In this document: positions 1-11,662 of the stretch, in pieces | Numbering within the stretch: the first letter of the stretch is position 1 | Layout of the letters: the number at the start of each line of letters is the position of its first letter | NCBI GenBank assembly: GCA_001599815.1 | Contig: BCIA01000006.1 | Span: 4,342,961-4,406,960 of the forward strand | DNA from: Furcasterigmium furcatum | Taxonomy: Eukaryota; Ascomycota; Sordariomycetes; Glomerellales; Plectosphaerellaceae | Direction of reading: 5' to 3' | Length of the DNA: 64,000 nucleotides | Made by a program: the position numbers and the translations under genes | The notes under the pieces: model-generated | Told to the model about the DNA's origin: nothing | Seen by the model: the letters and a program-made list of their open reading frames with translations, nothing else | The model's database searches: none

Positions 1-1019
1 CGCACAGGTGCTCCGGTCGGCAGAAGATGAGGCCAGTTATGCTGCCTGCTCGACCATGTGGCACACCGAGGGGCGGAGGAAATGAGCTTATCCCTGAGCT
101 TCAGAGACATACCTGCATCTTTGAGAAGTGCGGGGTAGCTTCAAGCTCCCGGCAGACGGACATGGAGCTCCCTCGAGTCTTACAGGACCTCCAGCCTTCG
201 GGCTCGAAGGCACTTTCGAGCAAGATCAGCCCTGCAAGCCTTGGTTCTGCCATGCTCGACTCCGTGATATCACGTCCCGGCCGGTCCCTAGGGTCCGGCT
301 CCGTCAGATCATACCTCGACACATGAACGGCCTGTCCATATTCCCAGGCATCAAGGAAGTGACCGATTCATTATTGATAATCATGGCTTGTGACCAATCT
401 CCCGGAATCGTACCACGACCCCCACGAGCTTGGCTGCCACATGGAAAGAGGATCGCCTCGTGAAGGGAGCGAGGCCATCACGCCACAAATGGGATCTGAC
501 GTGTACGATCGAGAGCCGTAAGAATCGATGGGGCAAATTGTTTCGTCCGCTACCGCCCCTTTCCCAAGCACCACCGCCAGTGAAAAGCAGACTTCAAGGT
601 TGAGGCCTCACAGCAAGCCTTGAAATTTGAATACCGAACGCCGGTCATGAGGTTCATGCCATTCGAACCATGCTGCTCTGGACGGGACCACCTGCTCTCC
701 TGATCCGTACCTATATTGGGAAATACCCGCGGGAGGCAGCTGATTCTCTTTCAACCTCGTGCCAGCGTGATTGGGAACCTCCGGTGCAGAATACTGAGAG
801 CGAACGACTCACGCTTTCGAATCAAATCTCCAGGGTATATTTGTCCAAGAGGACAGTCGCTACTTATTGAGCTTCTCGCAGGGCATGGAGGCCGAAGGCG
901 GCGGCATCGAATGGCTTGGAACAGTGACCCCTGAATCTCCGGTTCACGACTAACACGAAACTAAGGACCGCTGGTGACAACATCAGAATATCCAGTCCCC
1001 AATCACTTGATGGCATGAA
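1..1019. other. intergenic, no gene seen
   Basis: Only short overlapping open frames on both strands, none with a recognisable domain, plausible splice pattern or signal peptide. The next gene (minus strand) ends at 1020, so this is its downstream flank. I see no repeat or RNA gene here. Confidence 0.5.
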
Positions 1020-2122
1020 TCACGCCCCGAGCCCCTCCTCCTTCTCGATATCCTCCTTGCTGAGACACCACTTGTCCTGCAGCGTCTTGTCCAGCGACTT
1101 CTCGATCGTATCCCTTTCCCACCACTCGCCCCAGCTCGTCAGGAAAATCCGCTCTGGGTTTTCGGGGAAGTCACTCCTCGTGAACGCGGCCAGGATGCTC
1201 GCGGCGCCTAGCGGCCATGGTCAGCACATCTCCGCGACCGAGGGAAGAAAGACATCTCAGGGCGTGTGATCAAATACCTTCAGGAACGCTCTTCGCGTCC
1301 GGCATCGCCATGTGCATTCCATTGTTTCGCCCAAGGCCAGTGTTAGGGATCAGACCGGGCGATACCGCGACGACATCGCACTGCCCCGTGAGCTGGCGGC
1401 GCCACCAGTGCGCGGCCAGGAGGTTGACGAACTTCGTCTGACAGTACGTCGTCTGCCACCCCGTGCCAGAGCCGCCCTTGAGATCGTTGTCGAGGACACC
1501 TACGGAGGTCAGAACTGTTCAGGCAGCGCGCATCATGTCTTCAGGCCACGTACTGGGATCGGGCACATTGCGAACGGCGCCCGAGGAGACGAACACGATC
1601 CGCGACTTGGACTCGACGAGCTTCTCCCGCAGGAGATGGGTCAGGTAATGCTGTGCTGCGAGGAATGAGTTTCGAGCACCGCGCTACGCCTGGCCGTGGG
1701 GGCTTACAGAGATGGTTGACGATGTACGGCTCGCACCACTTGGACCCGTGGGGGCCGGGCTTGTCGGCACCGTTGCTGATGGCCGCGTTGAGGAAGAGGT
1801 AGTCGATCTTTCCCTGGCCGATCTTCTGGAGCGCCTGCTGCGCGAAGGTCCGCACGCCGCGAAGATCCGAGAGCTCGAGCGGGAGGACGGTCACGTCGTG
1901 CTTGGCGTCGTGGTTGAGGCTGCTGTAGGCCTCCCGCGCGCCGTCTGCGTTCCGGGCGCCGAGGATCACCTTGTAAGGCTGCGAGGTCTGGAGGAGCTGC
2001 TTGATTGCTTCGAAGCCCTGGAGAGTGGTGAGTGATTGCCTGGGATGGGAGCTGGGGTTCGGCAAGCTTACGAGGCCGGACGAGGCGCCTGTTGCGACGA
2101 TGGTCTTTGCAAGGCTTGCCAT
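1020..2122 (-). CDS. short-chain dehydrogenase/reductase (SDR)
   Basis: Predicted NAD(P)-dependent oxidoreductase of the classical SDR fold, close to the protochlorophyllide-reductase-like group common in fungi; substrate unknown. Five exons give 290 aa. Introns at 2018-2071, 1656-1707, 1500-1553 and 1208-1277 all have GT..AG ends and keep phase. The N-terminus has the nucleotide-binding TGASSGL (residues 11-17), which the first intron interrupts before GFEAI. Then come an NAA-type motif (LFLNAAIS), the catalytic serine strand (IVFVSSGA) and the catalytic pair Y173-x3-K177 (YCQTK). I chose the ATG at 2122 because it sits just before the Rossmann strand; an in-frame ATG six codons upstream (2140) is possible. 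No signal peptide or membrane segment, so probably cytosolic. No neighbouring gene points to a pathway. Confidence 0.88.
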
Positions 2123-2694
2123 GCTGATTGATTGCTTCAATGCCTGAAGTGTTGGCGATGATAGAGGTGGAGAGAGTGGGAACTGCAGACCAGGGACAGA
2201 GCAGCTGGCTCGTTATGAATGAATGAACCACAGCGCTCGATCTTCGGAGGGACAGGACCTCAAATCATAGGGCGGGCAATAAACTACAGGGACTCTGTTC
2301 GGGCTTAACGCTTATGTCCATGACGTAGACTGTCTCTGAGAGGGATTCAAACTCCGGGGTTGGCTCACATGAGGGCTGAAGAGGCTGTGATGATTATCAA
2401 GCAAGTCAGCACTGATGCGACAGTCCCCAGGCTCGGCGCCTCCAGCGGAAAGCTGTGGAGAATAGGTAACCAGAAGTATTTGTATTAAAAACCAAGTAGA
2501 TGGCCTCGATGTATGTGCGCCGTATGATATCGCTGGTCCCGTCCAATGCATTTTCCACACCATAACGCCATCTCAGACAGGTATGTTGCCTTCGCTTCAC
2601 CTCTTACTTACTCGAGAGCCAAGCCCGGGTGTCCGCTCGCTGGAAGGACGTCCATCCCCGGCTCCGACTCGTATTCTTCGGTCGCCCGCCCCGT

Positions 2695-4179
2695 CTATTC
2701 GCTGTCCGTCTTCGTCGGACTCTTCAGTATTCCGTCCCGGGACGTCATCTGCGCCCGGTACCTCTCCTCATCTTCCTCGTTCCACTTCCCATCGTCCTTC
2801 TCCTCGCCGTGACTCGTCCCGCTGGACCCGCTCTCCTCCCTCCTCTCGGCGCTCCTGACCGCGACATCATCATCGGGCTTCCCGTGCATCCCGACGCCGT
2901 AGGTCCCGTAGTGGTACACCTCCCTCGGCGTCTCCAGCCCGGCCACGAACTGCTGCCGCGGCCTGATGGAATCGGACCTGTTGACGAGCGTGTCGCTGTC
3001 GCCCGTGAACCGCGGGCGCTCCATCGCGGCGGCGCCGTGGCCGACGTCCGCGCCCGTCCCGAGGGTGCGCAGCTCGAACTTTACGAACGGCGGGAGGTGG
3101 TGGTGCTGGTGCCGCTTGCCGCGGGCGGCCTCGAGGTCGATGATGCACCTGCTGTCGCGGTTCCTCGAGCCGCTGCCGCTGCCCGTCGGCGGGCCGGAGC
3201 CGACGGAGGCGGAGAAGTCGCCCTCGGAGATGACGCCGCAGTTCCTGTTTCGGGCAATCTTGCCGATCAGGTCGGCCATGGACATTTCGATGTTGAGCTT
3301 GACGATGTACGCCAGGGGGTGGAATTGCTATGCCGTGTTAGTATGTGTCGCGCGGGAGGAGAGGAGAAAGGTGAGTGAGAGCGCCACCACGTACCATGTA
3401 CACGAAAGTGTTCGGCAGGCTCATCATGGCGATGATGAGCACGTCCATGCTCAGCGAGAAGCCGACGATGAACATGTTGAAGTGCATGAGGGTGCGATAT
3501 TTCGTGAGTCCGTGCATGACGAGGTTGCGCTTGACGATGATGATGAAGTACCCGTTGAGCGCGGCGTCGACCATGAGGTATATGCCCTTCTCGATGCGGT
3601 CCCACCACTCGTTGATCCAGACGTAGCGGTCCGAGATCTGCAGTCGCGCGGGGATCCAGATGTTGTAGACGGAGATGTTCACCGCGGTGATGAGCACGGC
3701 GACGGCTATCTTGAGCCGCAGCGCCTTTTTCGGGTTCGTCATGAGCAGGCCGCAACGGTTGACGATAATTTGGAGGAGGAACTGGACTTGGAGCGCCCAT
3801 GTTGTTACTGGGAGGCATCCCGTGTTAGTTGCTGGAGCCGACGATGCGCAGTTGACTGCGGTGGCGACTTACAAATGATGAAATAAAACTCAAAGCTGGG
3901 GGGTATAATGAAGAGCAGGTAGAGAAAGCAAATGACGCCGAAAATGAGGCACACGAGGATCTCGAGCCATATCATCCAGATGTATGCGTTCTTGAACGTG
4001 CGCGTGCCGTGGCGCACCCACATCTGCTTGGTCTGCTTGACGGCGGTCCATGTCGTCAGCCAGCCGAAGCCGATGGTGAAGCCCCACGCCAGGGAGGCGA
4101 TGATGATGTCCTGGCGGGTTACATCCTCCAAGACGTAGCGGTCAGGTATGAGGAACCCGAACCCCGTCTGCGGCGCCAT
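2695..4179 (-). CDS. multi-pass (about seven-helix) fungal integral membrane protein
   Basis: Three exons (introns 3808-3872 and 3328-3394) give 450 aa. The first two thirds are hydrophobic, with about seven membrane helices: examples are the segments around IIIASLAWGFTIGFGW, LVCLIFGVICFLYLLFII, IAVAVLITAVNISVY and NMFIVGFSLSMDVLIIAM. The last ~180 residues are a hydrophilic tail rich in Ser, Gly, Arg and Glu that looks disordered. The topology resembles fungal orphan seven-helix proteins (Pth11-like or other putative receptors), but I do not see the CFEM domain or a signature that settles the family. The ATG at 4179 is the first in frame; upstream extension uses only non-ATG codons. Role unknown; a plasma-membrane sensor is an inference from topology alone. 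Confidence 0.82.
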
Positions 4180-5518
4180 CCGAACGTGGTCGCGTGACCG
4201 GGACACGCACTGCCGGGCGCTGTGGTATAGACAGACGTATAGACGGCTGGGTGAGGCAGCATCATGTCATCATCATCTTTGCGGTGGGATACGGTGGCTG
4301 TCGTCGGTGGCCGGGGGGCAGGCGCCTCGGCGGATGCGGTGATATTGCGCTCGTAGATGATGGCAGGAAAGTGAGGCTGTTTCGGCGGTGATCTAGGAGT
4401 ATTTTTGGGGAGGAGGACGTCAATATGGAGGCGGTGCGAAGGGGGAGGGCTGGTCGCGTGAGAGAATATTCGCTCGTCCGTCGGAGTGAACACCGGCAGA
4501 TCCAGATCCGGTGGCAAGGTGAGTCTAGAAGGAACTTGGAAGAAGGCAAATGGAAGCCAAAGAAACGAAACTTCCAGCTGGAATGGCTAGTCGTAGTGAG
4601 GGACGGCGAATGCCAGCCAGCCGGAGGGAGAGAATGTTGTCACCAGCGGCAGTCCATGTCGTCGACGACGACTCACGGGCAGAGATTTGGGCGACGGAGA
4701 AACCTCCCAGAAGGGAAATGAGAATCATCATCTGTTTCGCGGCGCCAGGCTCAAGTGGCTGCGCGACTGTAGACCGCTTAAACCTTATGAGACAGGACAA
4801 CGATGATTCTAACAGCTGTGGCTGGACGCCTCGTCCAGTGCCTGGGGACCGACACACATCTGAAGGTCGTGCACGACTCAGTCCGCCCCGAGCTTGGGGG
4901 ATCCCTTACCCCATCTGGGTAAGACTACCGTCGACCGGCGGTCAGACGGACTGGGCGAAACATGTCCCAGCCAGAACTCTATCCGGGGGTGACAAGGTGA
5001 GTGGAGGATGGGAGGGCGGCAGAGCGGCATCGAATTGCTGCCATCGATCGACGGGATACGTGGAGCCGGGGATTCACGGCTGCCAAGACGAGCCCGGTAC
5101 TGCATGTCTCTCCTGTAATTGCTCATGACATCTTTTTCTCCCCGAGCTTTGCGCTGAGAGGCGTATTGGCGCACTAACACCGGTGAGGCGTGCCCCGGTG
5201 CCCCGGGTCATGGACCCGGCCGAGAGAGCGAGGGTCGGTGCGCGAGTAAGGGGCTCCCTCCTTCAGCAGACGTTCGGGCAACTCTGGCGCCTTGAAGATG
5301 TTCTGGCCTGCTCTCGACCGGACGAACTCGTCTCGCCCCGTTGCTATTTCTCCGCGGTAGAAGAATCCCAGACCACTGCCGTCTTCTCCGTGCCTGTTCT
5401 AGCCTTGGCGCATTCACGGAAAGAGGGTCTTCTTCAGCTGAACATTCATTTTGTTGCCCGCGCGTTCTCCTCCGGCAGTACAGCACTTGCGTACCTCCGT
5501 GCGTAGCAGGGGCGGCGC
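4180..5518. other. intergenic, no gene seen
   Basis: Upstream flank of the membrane-protein gene (minus) and downstream flank of the siderophore acyltransferase gene (minus). Several open frames of 60-190 codons overlap on both strands, but none shows a domain or consistent splicing. Parts next to 4179 are probably promoter and 5' leader. Confidence 0.4.
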
Positions 5519-7172
5519 TTACAACGCTGGCCCGTCCCAAGTGTCTCTCCTTAGTCGCATCAACACCGCCTGTTTGTGGGGGAGGGCCACCTCCCGCTCC
5601 CGGGCGAAATGGGCTTTGTGCAAGAGCTGGAGAAACCTGTGTGAAACATGCATTGTCAGTCGCGGCAAAACAAACAAAAGTCGGCTCCCGATCGGCACCG
5701 GCAGAAGAAGAACAGACTCACCTCTCGTTGTCGATCCGCGGCTCCACGCAGACGCTCATCGTGCGGTAGTCCTCGCAGAGGCACCAGTGCACCACGCTCG
5801 ACAGCCAGGCCGGGACCCTGCCGCGGGCCCAGTCCTCGCCGACGAAGACGTGCATCCCGCGGTCCCAGTCGGACGCCTCCGCCCCGACGTGCCGCCCGAG
5901 TATGTCCTCCTTGACCCAGTAAATCTCGAAATAGCCAAACGGCACCCCGTCCCACATCCCGATCACCGGGAACGAGTGTCCCGAGGAGAGCGCGTCGCTC
6001 AGGAAGCGCGGGGTGTAAGAGCCCCAGAAGGCCGAGACCCGCGGGCTCGACAGCCACTTCTGCAGCAGCGACGTGTCCGAGAGCGTCGAGAGGTAAGGGT
6101 GGTCTGGCGGAGACGGTCCCACGGGCCCCAGGTAGGGCACCGGCTTGGGCGCGAGGGATGCCACGCGGAAGGAGAGGTACTGGCCAAAGCTCGGCACGAA
6201 GCGGGTATAGAAGACTTCTCCCATGCGAGGCGGCTTCGGGCGCAGCGGGTGACGGACCCCGTTCGTCGTGGTGTACATGAGCGGCGCCGGAGGGTAGTAC
6301 GTCGGTAGGTGGGATGTCGAGAAGAAGGGGCCGATGGGGAAGCTGGGCGACTGGACGATGGTCATGGGCGCCGGGCCGCCAGGGAGGTCGACGTCGAGCC
6401 GCGACGAGCTGTTCGAGGGCATGGGCGAGTGCGAAGGCGTGATGTGCTTCGAATGGGGCCGCGAGGAGTCGTTCTGGTTCGGAGACCCCGGCCTGCTGCC
6501 GACGGGCGAGCCGGGGATGGACAGGCCCATGTTGCGCTGGAGGGTGAAGAGGAACAGGCGGCCGGGGATCTGCCAGAACATGCGTCTGGTGACGACCATC
6601 TCCATCCACTCCTCGCCGTTATCGTCCGGGTTGGTGCCCACGGCCGAGTTGAGGTTCGCGATCAGTCCCATGCGCTCGAGCTTGGGGATCAGGTTGCGGC
6701 CGCGCAGCACGCCGTCCCTGTTGATGCCGATCCGCCACTCCCCCTTGGGCCTGGCCTCCTCGGGTGTGTTCTGGGACGCAGCGGTGGTCAGGTAGGGCGA
6801 GGGCTCCTTCTGGTGGAAGTACCAGTAGAGGGTGACCCAGAGCATCATGGCGATCTGCCGTGTCGGGCTCGCCGCGGGCTTGAACTCGCTGTTGGAGGGG
6901 TTCGAGATGGAGGATATAAAGAGGGTGTCGTTCTGCAGGGTCGGCTTCCTGTAAGTGTGTATCCGTTTCCTGGTGTGTCGGTCGTTGGGATCATGGTGAC
7001 CGTCGGCATGGCTGGGGGGCAGGTCTTCTTCGGTGCTCAGGACGATGGTCCAGCCGATGGGAAAGGCATTGTGGTGGGTGTTGAGCTCGTGCGACTTGAA
7101 GAAGACGCCTGCGAAGACGGGCGTCACTGTGAAGTTCTGCCCGTCAGGCAGGTGAAGCATCGAGGGGGCCAT
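5519..7172 (-). CDS. SidF/SidL-like N5-hydroxyornithine acyltransferase (siderophore biosynthesis)
   Basis: Predicted acyl-CoA:N5-hydroxy-L-ornithine acyltransferase, which would add an acetyl or anhydromevalonyl group to make the hydroxamate unit of ferrichrome- or fusarinine-type siderophores. Two exons with one 85-bp intron (5637-5721) give 522 aa. The C-terminal half matches the MbtK/IucB-like GNAT acyltransferase domain: FYTRFVPSFGQYLSFRVAS, then FGYFEIYWVKEDILG, the HVFVGEDWARGR loop, and SVCVEPRIDNERFLQLLHKAHF running into ALPHKQAVLMR after the splice. The N-terminal half is the fungal extension. The family is clear; choosing between SidF (peroxisomal in Aspergillus) and SidL (cytosolic) is not safe by eye. 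The C-terminus DGPAL is not a peroxisomal PTS1, which leans toward a cytosolic enzyme. No other siderophore gene lies within the window. Confidence 0.88.
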
Positions 7173-7990
7173 GGTCGGTCGTTCGGTCGCGTGCTCTCTG
7201 ATAGAGATTCGAGTTTTGGAGGAGGGGGAGGCAGGGTGTATCTATGCGTTTTGCAGGGATGCTGGGCTCTGCCCTGTGATGTGACGTGATGTGACGAGAT
7301 CTTGGAGCGGAAGACAGCTTCTAGAAGGTCCCCAGGCAGAGCAAATGCCGGCAGATGTCAGACCATTCCGGGGTGATGGGGTGATGCTGGACGGAAGTGC
7401 CGATGCCGGGGGTCGGGAGGGAGAAAATGTGTTGGAATGTGGGTGTTGGGCGATAGTGATGGCATCCCGCCTCAGTAGGGCGACTCTCACAGATGAGGGG
7501 TGTCGTGGTGGGCTGATTTGCTCTCAGCAGGGCTGTCTCATTGCCCCGCCCGCCTCAACTTTGAGCTGTTGGCGGGGTAAATTTCACGCTTGACAGCGGG
7601 CGGCGGGCGCTCACGGCGCTCCAAGCTCAGCTTCGGTGCGACCCGGACCCACGGCGGTGGGCGGCCGGGATTCGGTGGGCAACGCCCGGGCTCGGCCAAG
7701 CTCTTGACCGAGCACGGTGACATCATTTCGAGATCCAGCTGTTTCCCCCACCACATCGTCAGATCACCGAACAAGAGCACAGGCCATGGCCCTCGTAGGT
7801 TGTGGAATGCGTATATTGCTCTCGCAGTCACTTCGCTCATGCAGTCGTCTCCAGAACACGCCCCTTGTCCCCAGCTTTCTAGCCATGCAGGAAAAACAGG
7901 AGAGGGTATCACACCAAGGAAATGCCATGCCGTACAGAAAGTCAAGACAGTCATCGAACATCGAACATCGCACATCGAAGCCGGCACCTC
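7173..7990. other. intergenic: upstream region of the siderophore gene
   Basis: Contains the 5' flank of the minus-strand siderophore acyltransferase gene. Two HGATAR-type sites (TGATAG at 7199-7204 and CGATAG at 7451-7456) could bind a GATA repressor such as SreA, but the longer SreA consensus is not seen and such hexamers occur by chance. No coding signal. Confidence 0.4.
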
Positions 7991-9560
7991 TCAATCCTTG
8001 CCATGCTCCTTCCCTTTTGAATCATCCTTCCGCGACTTGGACTTTTCGTCCCTTTCTTCCTCGTCTTCCTCCTGCTCTTTCTCCTTACCGTTCTTCTTCT
8101 TCTCCTTGTCGAGAACCTCCTGGACCTCTTCGCCGCCAAGGTCCTTGGTCTCGTCCCAGTCCACGTCGTACTCGCTGGCGACCATCTTGATCTCATAACG
8201 CAGCGAGTTCGCCTCCTGCACCAGGCTGTTCCACCTGTCCGCATCGAAGCCCCGCTCCTGGTACAGCGCCTGCTGCCGGCGGGATACCGTGAGATTGAGC
8301 GCGGCCTTGTAGCTCAGGTCTTTGCTGATGTACAGGAACCACATGTAGCCGCCCATGATCGTCGTGAGGCCGACGAGATACGTCACCGGCTCGATGAGGT
8401 CCCAGCCAAAGTCCGTGTGGAAGGTGACGCCGTACACGACTCCCCACCAGCCGAGGAGGACGCCGAAGCCGCCCTGCGCGAGGCGATGCGCGCCCTGGTG
8501 CGCGATCTTGTCGCATTCCTGCTTGATCTGCGCCAGGGACTCGACCCGCCTCGACATCTTCCGCAGCCTGAGCCGCATGTAGTGCGTGCGGTCGTTGAAG
8601 CTCGGCACCGCGACCCGCAGGTCCTGCGAGTGGCCCTCGATGCTCAGGGCAAACTCCCGCCCGCGCGCGGCGTCGCGGATGAAGTCGCCAATCTCCGTGC
8701 TGCTGCTCCAGCGCACCCAGTTGGACTCGTCGGCGGGCCGCCCCGGCCCTTCGCGCCCGAGACCAGAGTACGAGGACACATTGCCATCTCCCCCGCGGGT
8801 GTTCTTTTTCTTGGCCTTCTTGGATTGTTTGTCGCCGCTGGTGTCCGCCTCGGCACGGAAGACTATGCTCGGGATTTTCTCGCGGTTCCCGTCAAGGATG
8901 GGTGGGAGTTCGGCCTGGAGGAGGCGCTCGAGGTAGGATAGGGGCTGTTGGGGGTGGACTAGGATTGCGAGGGGTTGGATATCCTCGATCTTCTCGGCCT
9001 CGTCGGCCTCTGTTGACTTGTGTGTATCCTTCTGCGTGCCATCGGCCTTGTTGATGTGAAAGGGGAGCGGCAGGATGAGCTTGAGGAGGCGAGTCGGCGT
9101 GGTGAGAAGTCGACCTAGGGCGAGAAACCAAGGTATCAGTAAAGTGGCGTCAGGTAGGTAGGCATTGAAGATCACAACACAAGACAAGGCCTGGTTCCTT
9201 CAACTCACCTTTGGTCTTGTCACCGTTGGTCGGGTCGCTCGAGGCACTTGGAGGCTCGGCCTCGCTCCCGGCGCGGTGCCATGGTCGCTTCTGCTGTTTG
9301 TCTCTCGCCCAGGTTTCGGACAGCTCCTTCTCAAAGTCGTCGACGCCCTTCTGGTTCAATCTCTTGGCCTTGGCATCCGGGGAGCCGTCCTTGCCGTCCT
9401 GCTCCTGTTGTTGTAGGGGCTGGTAGGAGGAGAACGCGCGGCCCAGGTCTTGGACGGGCGGATTTGCTGGTCGACCAAGCCGGGGACTTGCCGTTGCCAA
9501 TGCTGAGGAGGCTCGGAGGCTAAAGGGCCATAAAAAGGCTCTGCGGCATGCAATGTTCAT
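7991..9560 (-). CDS. mitochondrial calcium uniporter pore subunit (MCU)
   Basis: Channel subunit carrying Ca2+ across the inner mitochondrial membrane. Two exons (intron 9115-9208) give 491 aa. The N-terminus is Arg/Ala-rich without acids, as in a mitochondrial presequence (MNIACRRAFLWPFSLRASSAL). A central domain leads to a coiled-coil stretch, then the first helix LGWWGVVYGVTF, the pore loop WDLIEPVTYL (about residues 355-364) and the second helix TTIMGGYMWFLYI. The C-terminus is a highly charged Lys/Glu tail. The pore loop is the MCU signature but reads D-L-I-E where animal MCU has D-I-M-E; the Asp and Glu that bind Ca2+ are kept. The presequence and pore loop together leave little doubt about family. 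No MICU or EMRE gene is visible nearby. Confidence 0.93.
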
Positions 9561-10306
9561 CTCGGTGCTGCTTTCTGTCCTTCCCTCTGCCGCGACTTGT
9601 GATATTCTCCTAGTAGCAAGCGGGAGTGCGAGGGACGGGCGCGTCCTCGCCTTGGGAAATAGAAGGCAGACCAGATCGATGCCAATGACGTCATGATGCA
9701 ACGGCGTACCTGGACTGTCAGGGGCTCGTGCCGCTTATCGGTGAGTGGCCTATCACATCCGGGCGATTCTTCATTTCTCATCCGTCAAGAACAGCTTCAA
9801 CTTGACAACCTCACGACGAGCTGACCGACCACGAGGGTCACAGATTACATGGCCGGTCCAGCTATATTGCCGTTTAGATGGGTGTGAATCAGACTACTAG
9901 CAGTCGATCTAGAGGTCCTTCATATCATCTCTACTACAGTCAGAGGCCATCTCGATTATCCGCCATCAAAAGAGAAATCATCTCGGTTTCCTAAGGGTCA
10001 ATCCAAAGTCTTGCTGGTCGGCGTGGCCTTTCAGAGCGCGGCCATCTTTTGTGTGACCCTCTTGCCGACGGAACGGCTTCAGTCACATTACATTGGATCA
10101 CCGCGGCCAATATCCGTCGCGAATGACTTGAACATAGTGCTAACAAATGCGAGCAACTTGGGTACTATCTGGCAGTTTCGCAACATCGCCCCTCATGGCG
10201 TTCATCCATCCGTCGACATGTCATACTGATTGATGGCTTTGTCGTCCTACCGATCAGCGACTAGGCAGCCCCCATCCTTCGAACCATTCACACTCATCGT
10301 CGGCCT
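9561..10306. other. intergenic, no gene seen
   Basis: Promoter side of the minus-strand uniporter gene plus the 3' flank of the repeat-protein frame. Only short, unsupported open frames; no repeats noted. Confidence 0.4.
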
Positions 10307-11662
10307 CTACCGAAACGGATGACCACGGGCTTCGACAAACAGTCTGCCGCCGAAAAGGGGCCTGGTTCGATGAGCAACAGTGTGTTGCGTGACCTCTCCG
10401 GGCACCGGCGCTCTCGCAACTCCATCGCTGTGTTGCATTCCGGCATTTCCAAACCCACCATACTCCGCTAGAGGCTCCCCCGGTGCAAACAACGAGGTGC
10501 CTTGTTGAAGCTTGGGCGGCCACACGACCTCGCTGGAAGGCTCTGCCCTCGGCATCGGCTCGCCAAACCATCGGATGCCTTGGTGATCCCCAGTCCCAGG
10601 ATTCTGCGGCCAGTCCCATCTCGGATGATGCCCTCCGGCGGCATTGTACGCCCAATCCGGCATCAGGTTGTCGAGTTCTTCTGGTTTTTGCATCTCACGA
10701 CTCAGCGCCTCCTTGATCGCGGCGAAGCGCGACACGGTCCGACCATCTGTAGCCGCGGGCCGAGCCTGATGACCCGGGCACCCGCACTCATGACAGGCCT
10801 CGACGATGTTCTCTTTCCCTGGCATGTCGTCCCCCGCCTCGTCCCCGGGATCTTCGCCTTCGTGCCACCACGTGGGCCCCGGCACCTCGGCCCAGTTGGG
10901 GCTCCAGATGCCATCGGCCTTCCAATTGTCCTTGAGGGATTGGAAGGCCAAGGCATCAACGTCGTACATCGTGCCCGGTGCCATGTACGCCATCTCGTCC
11001 CCGACCCATTCGCGCTCTTTGGCCAACTGATACTTGAACTGTGCTGCGGGACGAGACGCCTGGGGATCGGAAACGATAGGCACCGGCATGGGGACATGCG
11101 GAAGCGGTCCCGCAGGTGTCTGCAGTGCGGCTCTGACAACCCGGCGAGGTCGTCGTCGTCCCCCGAAATGACTGGATGCTCCATCAGGGACAGCTCCCTC
11201 ATGTCCCCAGTGGTGGCCTGCGTACGCCCGGGGCTTACAGGGATCGAACTGTTCAGACGAGCGCTTATAGGATGGCGGCCAACCAGGCCACTGTGCCCAG
11301 TCAAGCCCCCAGATGCCTTGATCCTCCCAACGTCGTTTGACATTAAGCTCGGCGTTCTGCCAAGGATCTAAAGAGGCATCTAGAGCCAGCGTCAGTCTTC
11401 GACCGCACGACTCCCACAGCACCTGATATTGAATCCGTCGCCATTCACGTTCGACCTGGCTCCAGAACTGGTGCAGCGGCTTTGACCTGGTGAGTGCCTC
11501 CGAACGTTGCCATCGTTGGTACACCTTGGCAACATCAGCGGTAAGTGTTCGTTTTGCGGACTCCTGGACTTCGTCGACTGGCGCTCGGGGTGGCTGATCA
11601 TCTGCATCCTGGGATGTGAACCGGACAATATCCTCTACTCCTATACGCCGGATGGAAGCCAT
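10307..11662 (-). CDS. uncharacterised tryptophan-rich repeat protein
   Basis: Uninterrupted 451-aa frame from the ATG at 11662; the frame stays open further upstream, but that part is antisense to kinase-like sequence and is probably not translated. It contains an internal duplication. Repeat 1 (about residues 66-135) has QFWSQVEREW and later RRWEDQGIWGLDWAQWPGW. Repeat 2 (about 208-272) has QFKYQLAKEREW and later DNWKADGIWSPNWAEVPGP. The shared core is W-x-x-x-G-I-W-x-x-[DN]-W-A-x-x-P-G. A weaker third W-P module follows (PDWAYNAAGGHHPRWDWPQNPG). I recognise no named domain, and there is no signal peptide or membrane helix. The periodic conservation argues for real coding sequence. The first ~25 codons overlap the plus-strand kinase relic on the opposite strand. 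Function unknown. Confidence 0.5.
   Translation of the reverse strand: MASIRRIGVEDIVRFTSQDADDQPPRAPVDEVQESAKRTLTADVAKVYQRWQRSEALTRSKPLHQFWSQVEREWRRIQYQVLWESCGRRLTLALDASLDPWQNAELNVKRRWEDQGIWGLDWAQWPGWPPSYKRSSEQFDPCKPRAYAGHHWGHEGAVPDGASSHFGGRRRPRRVVRAALQTPAGPLPHVPMPVPIVSDPQASRPAAQFKYQLAKEREWVGDEMAYMAPGTMYDVDALAFQSLKDNWKADGIWSPNWAEVPGPTWWHEGEDPGDEAGDDMPGKENIVEACHECGCPGHQARPAATDGRTVSRFAAIKEALSREMQKPEELDNLMPDWAYNAAGGHHPRWDWPQNPGTGDHQGIRWFGEPMPRAEPSSEVVWPPKLQQGTSLFAPGEPLAEYGGFGNAGMQHSDGVARAPVPGEVTQHTVAHRTRPLFGGRLFVEARGHPFR

Noticed and set aside
4525..4857. 110-codon minus frame with a signal-like internal methionine
   Set aside because: Low-complexity Ser/Leu-rich, no homology by eye, and lies in the 5' flank of the membrane-protein gene.
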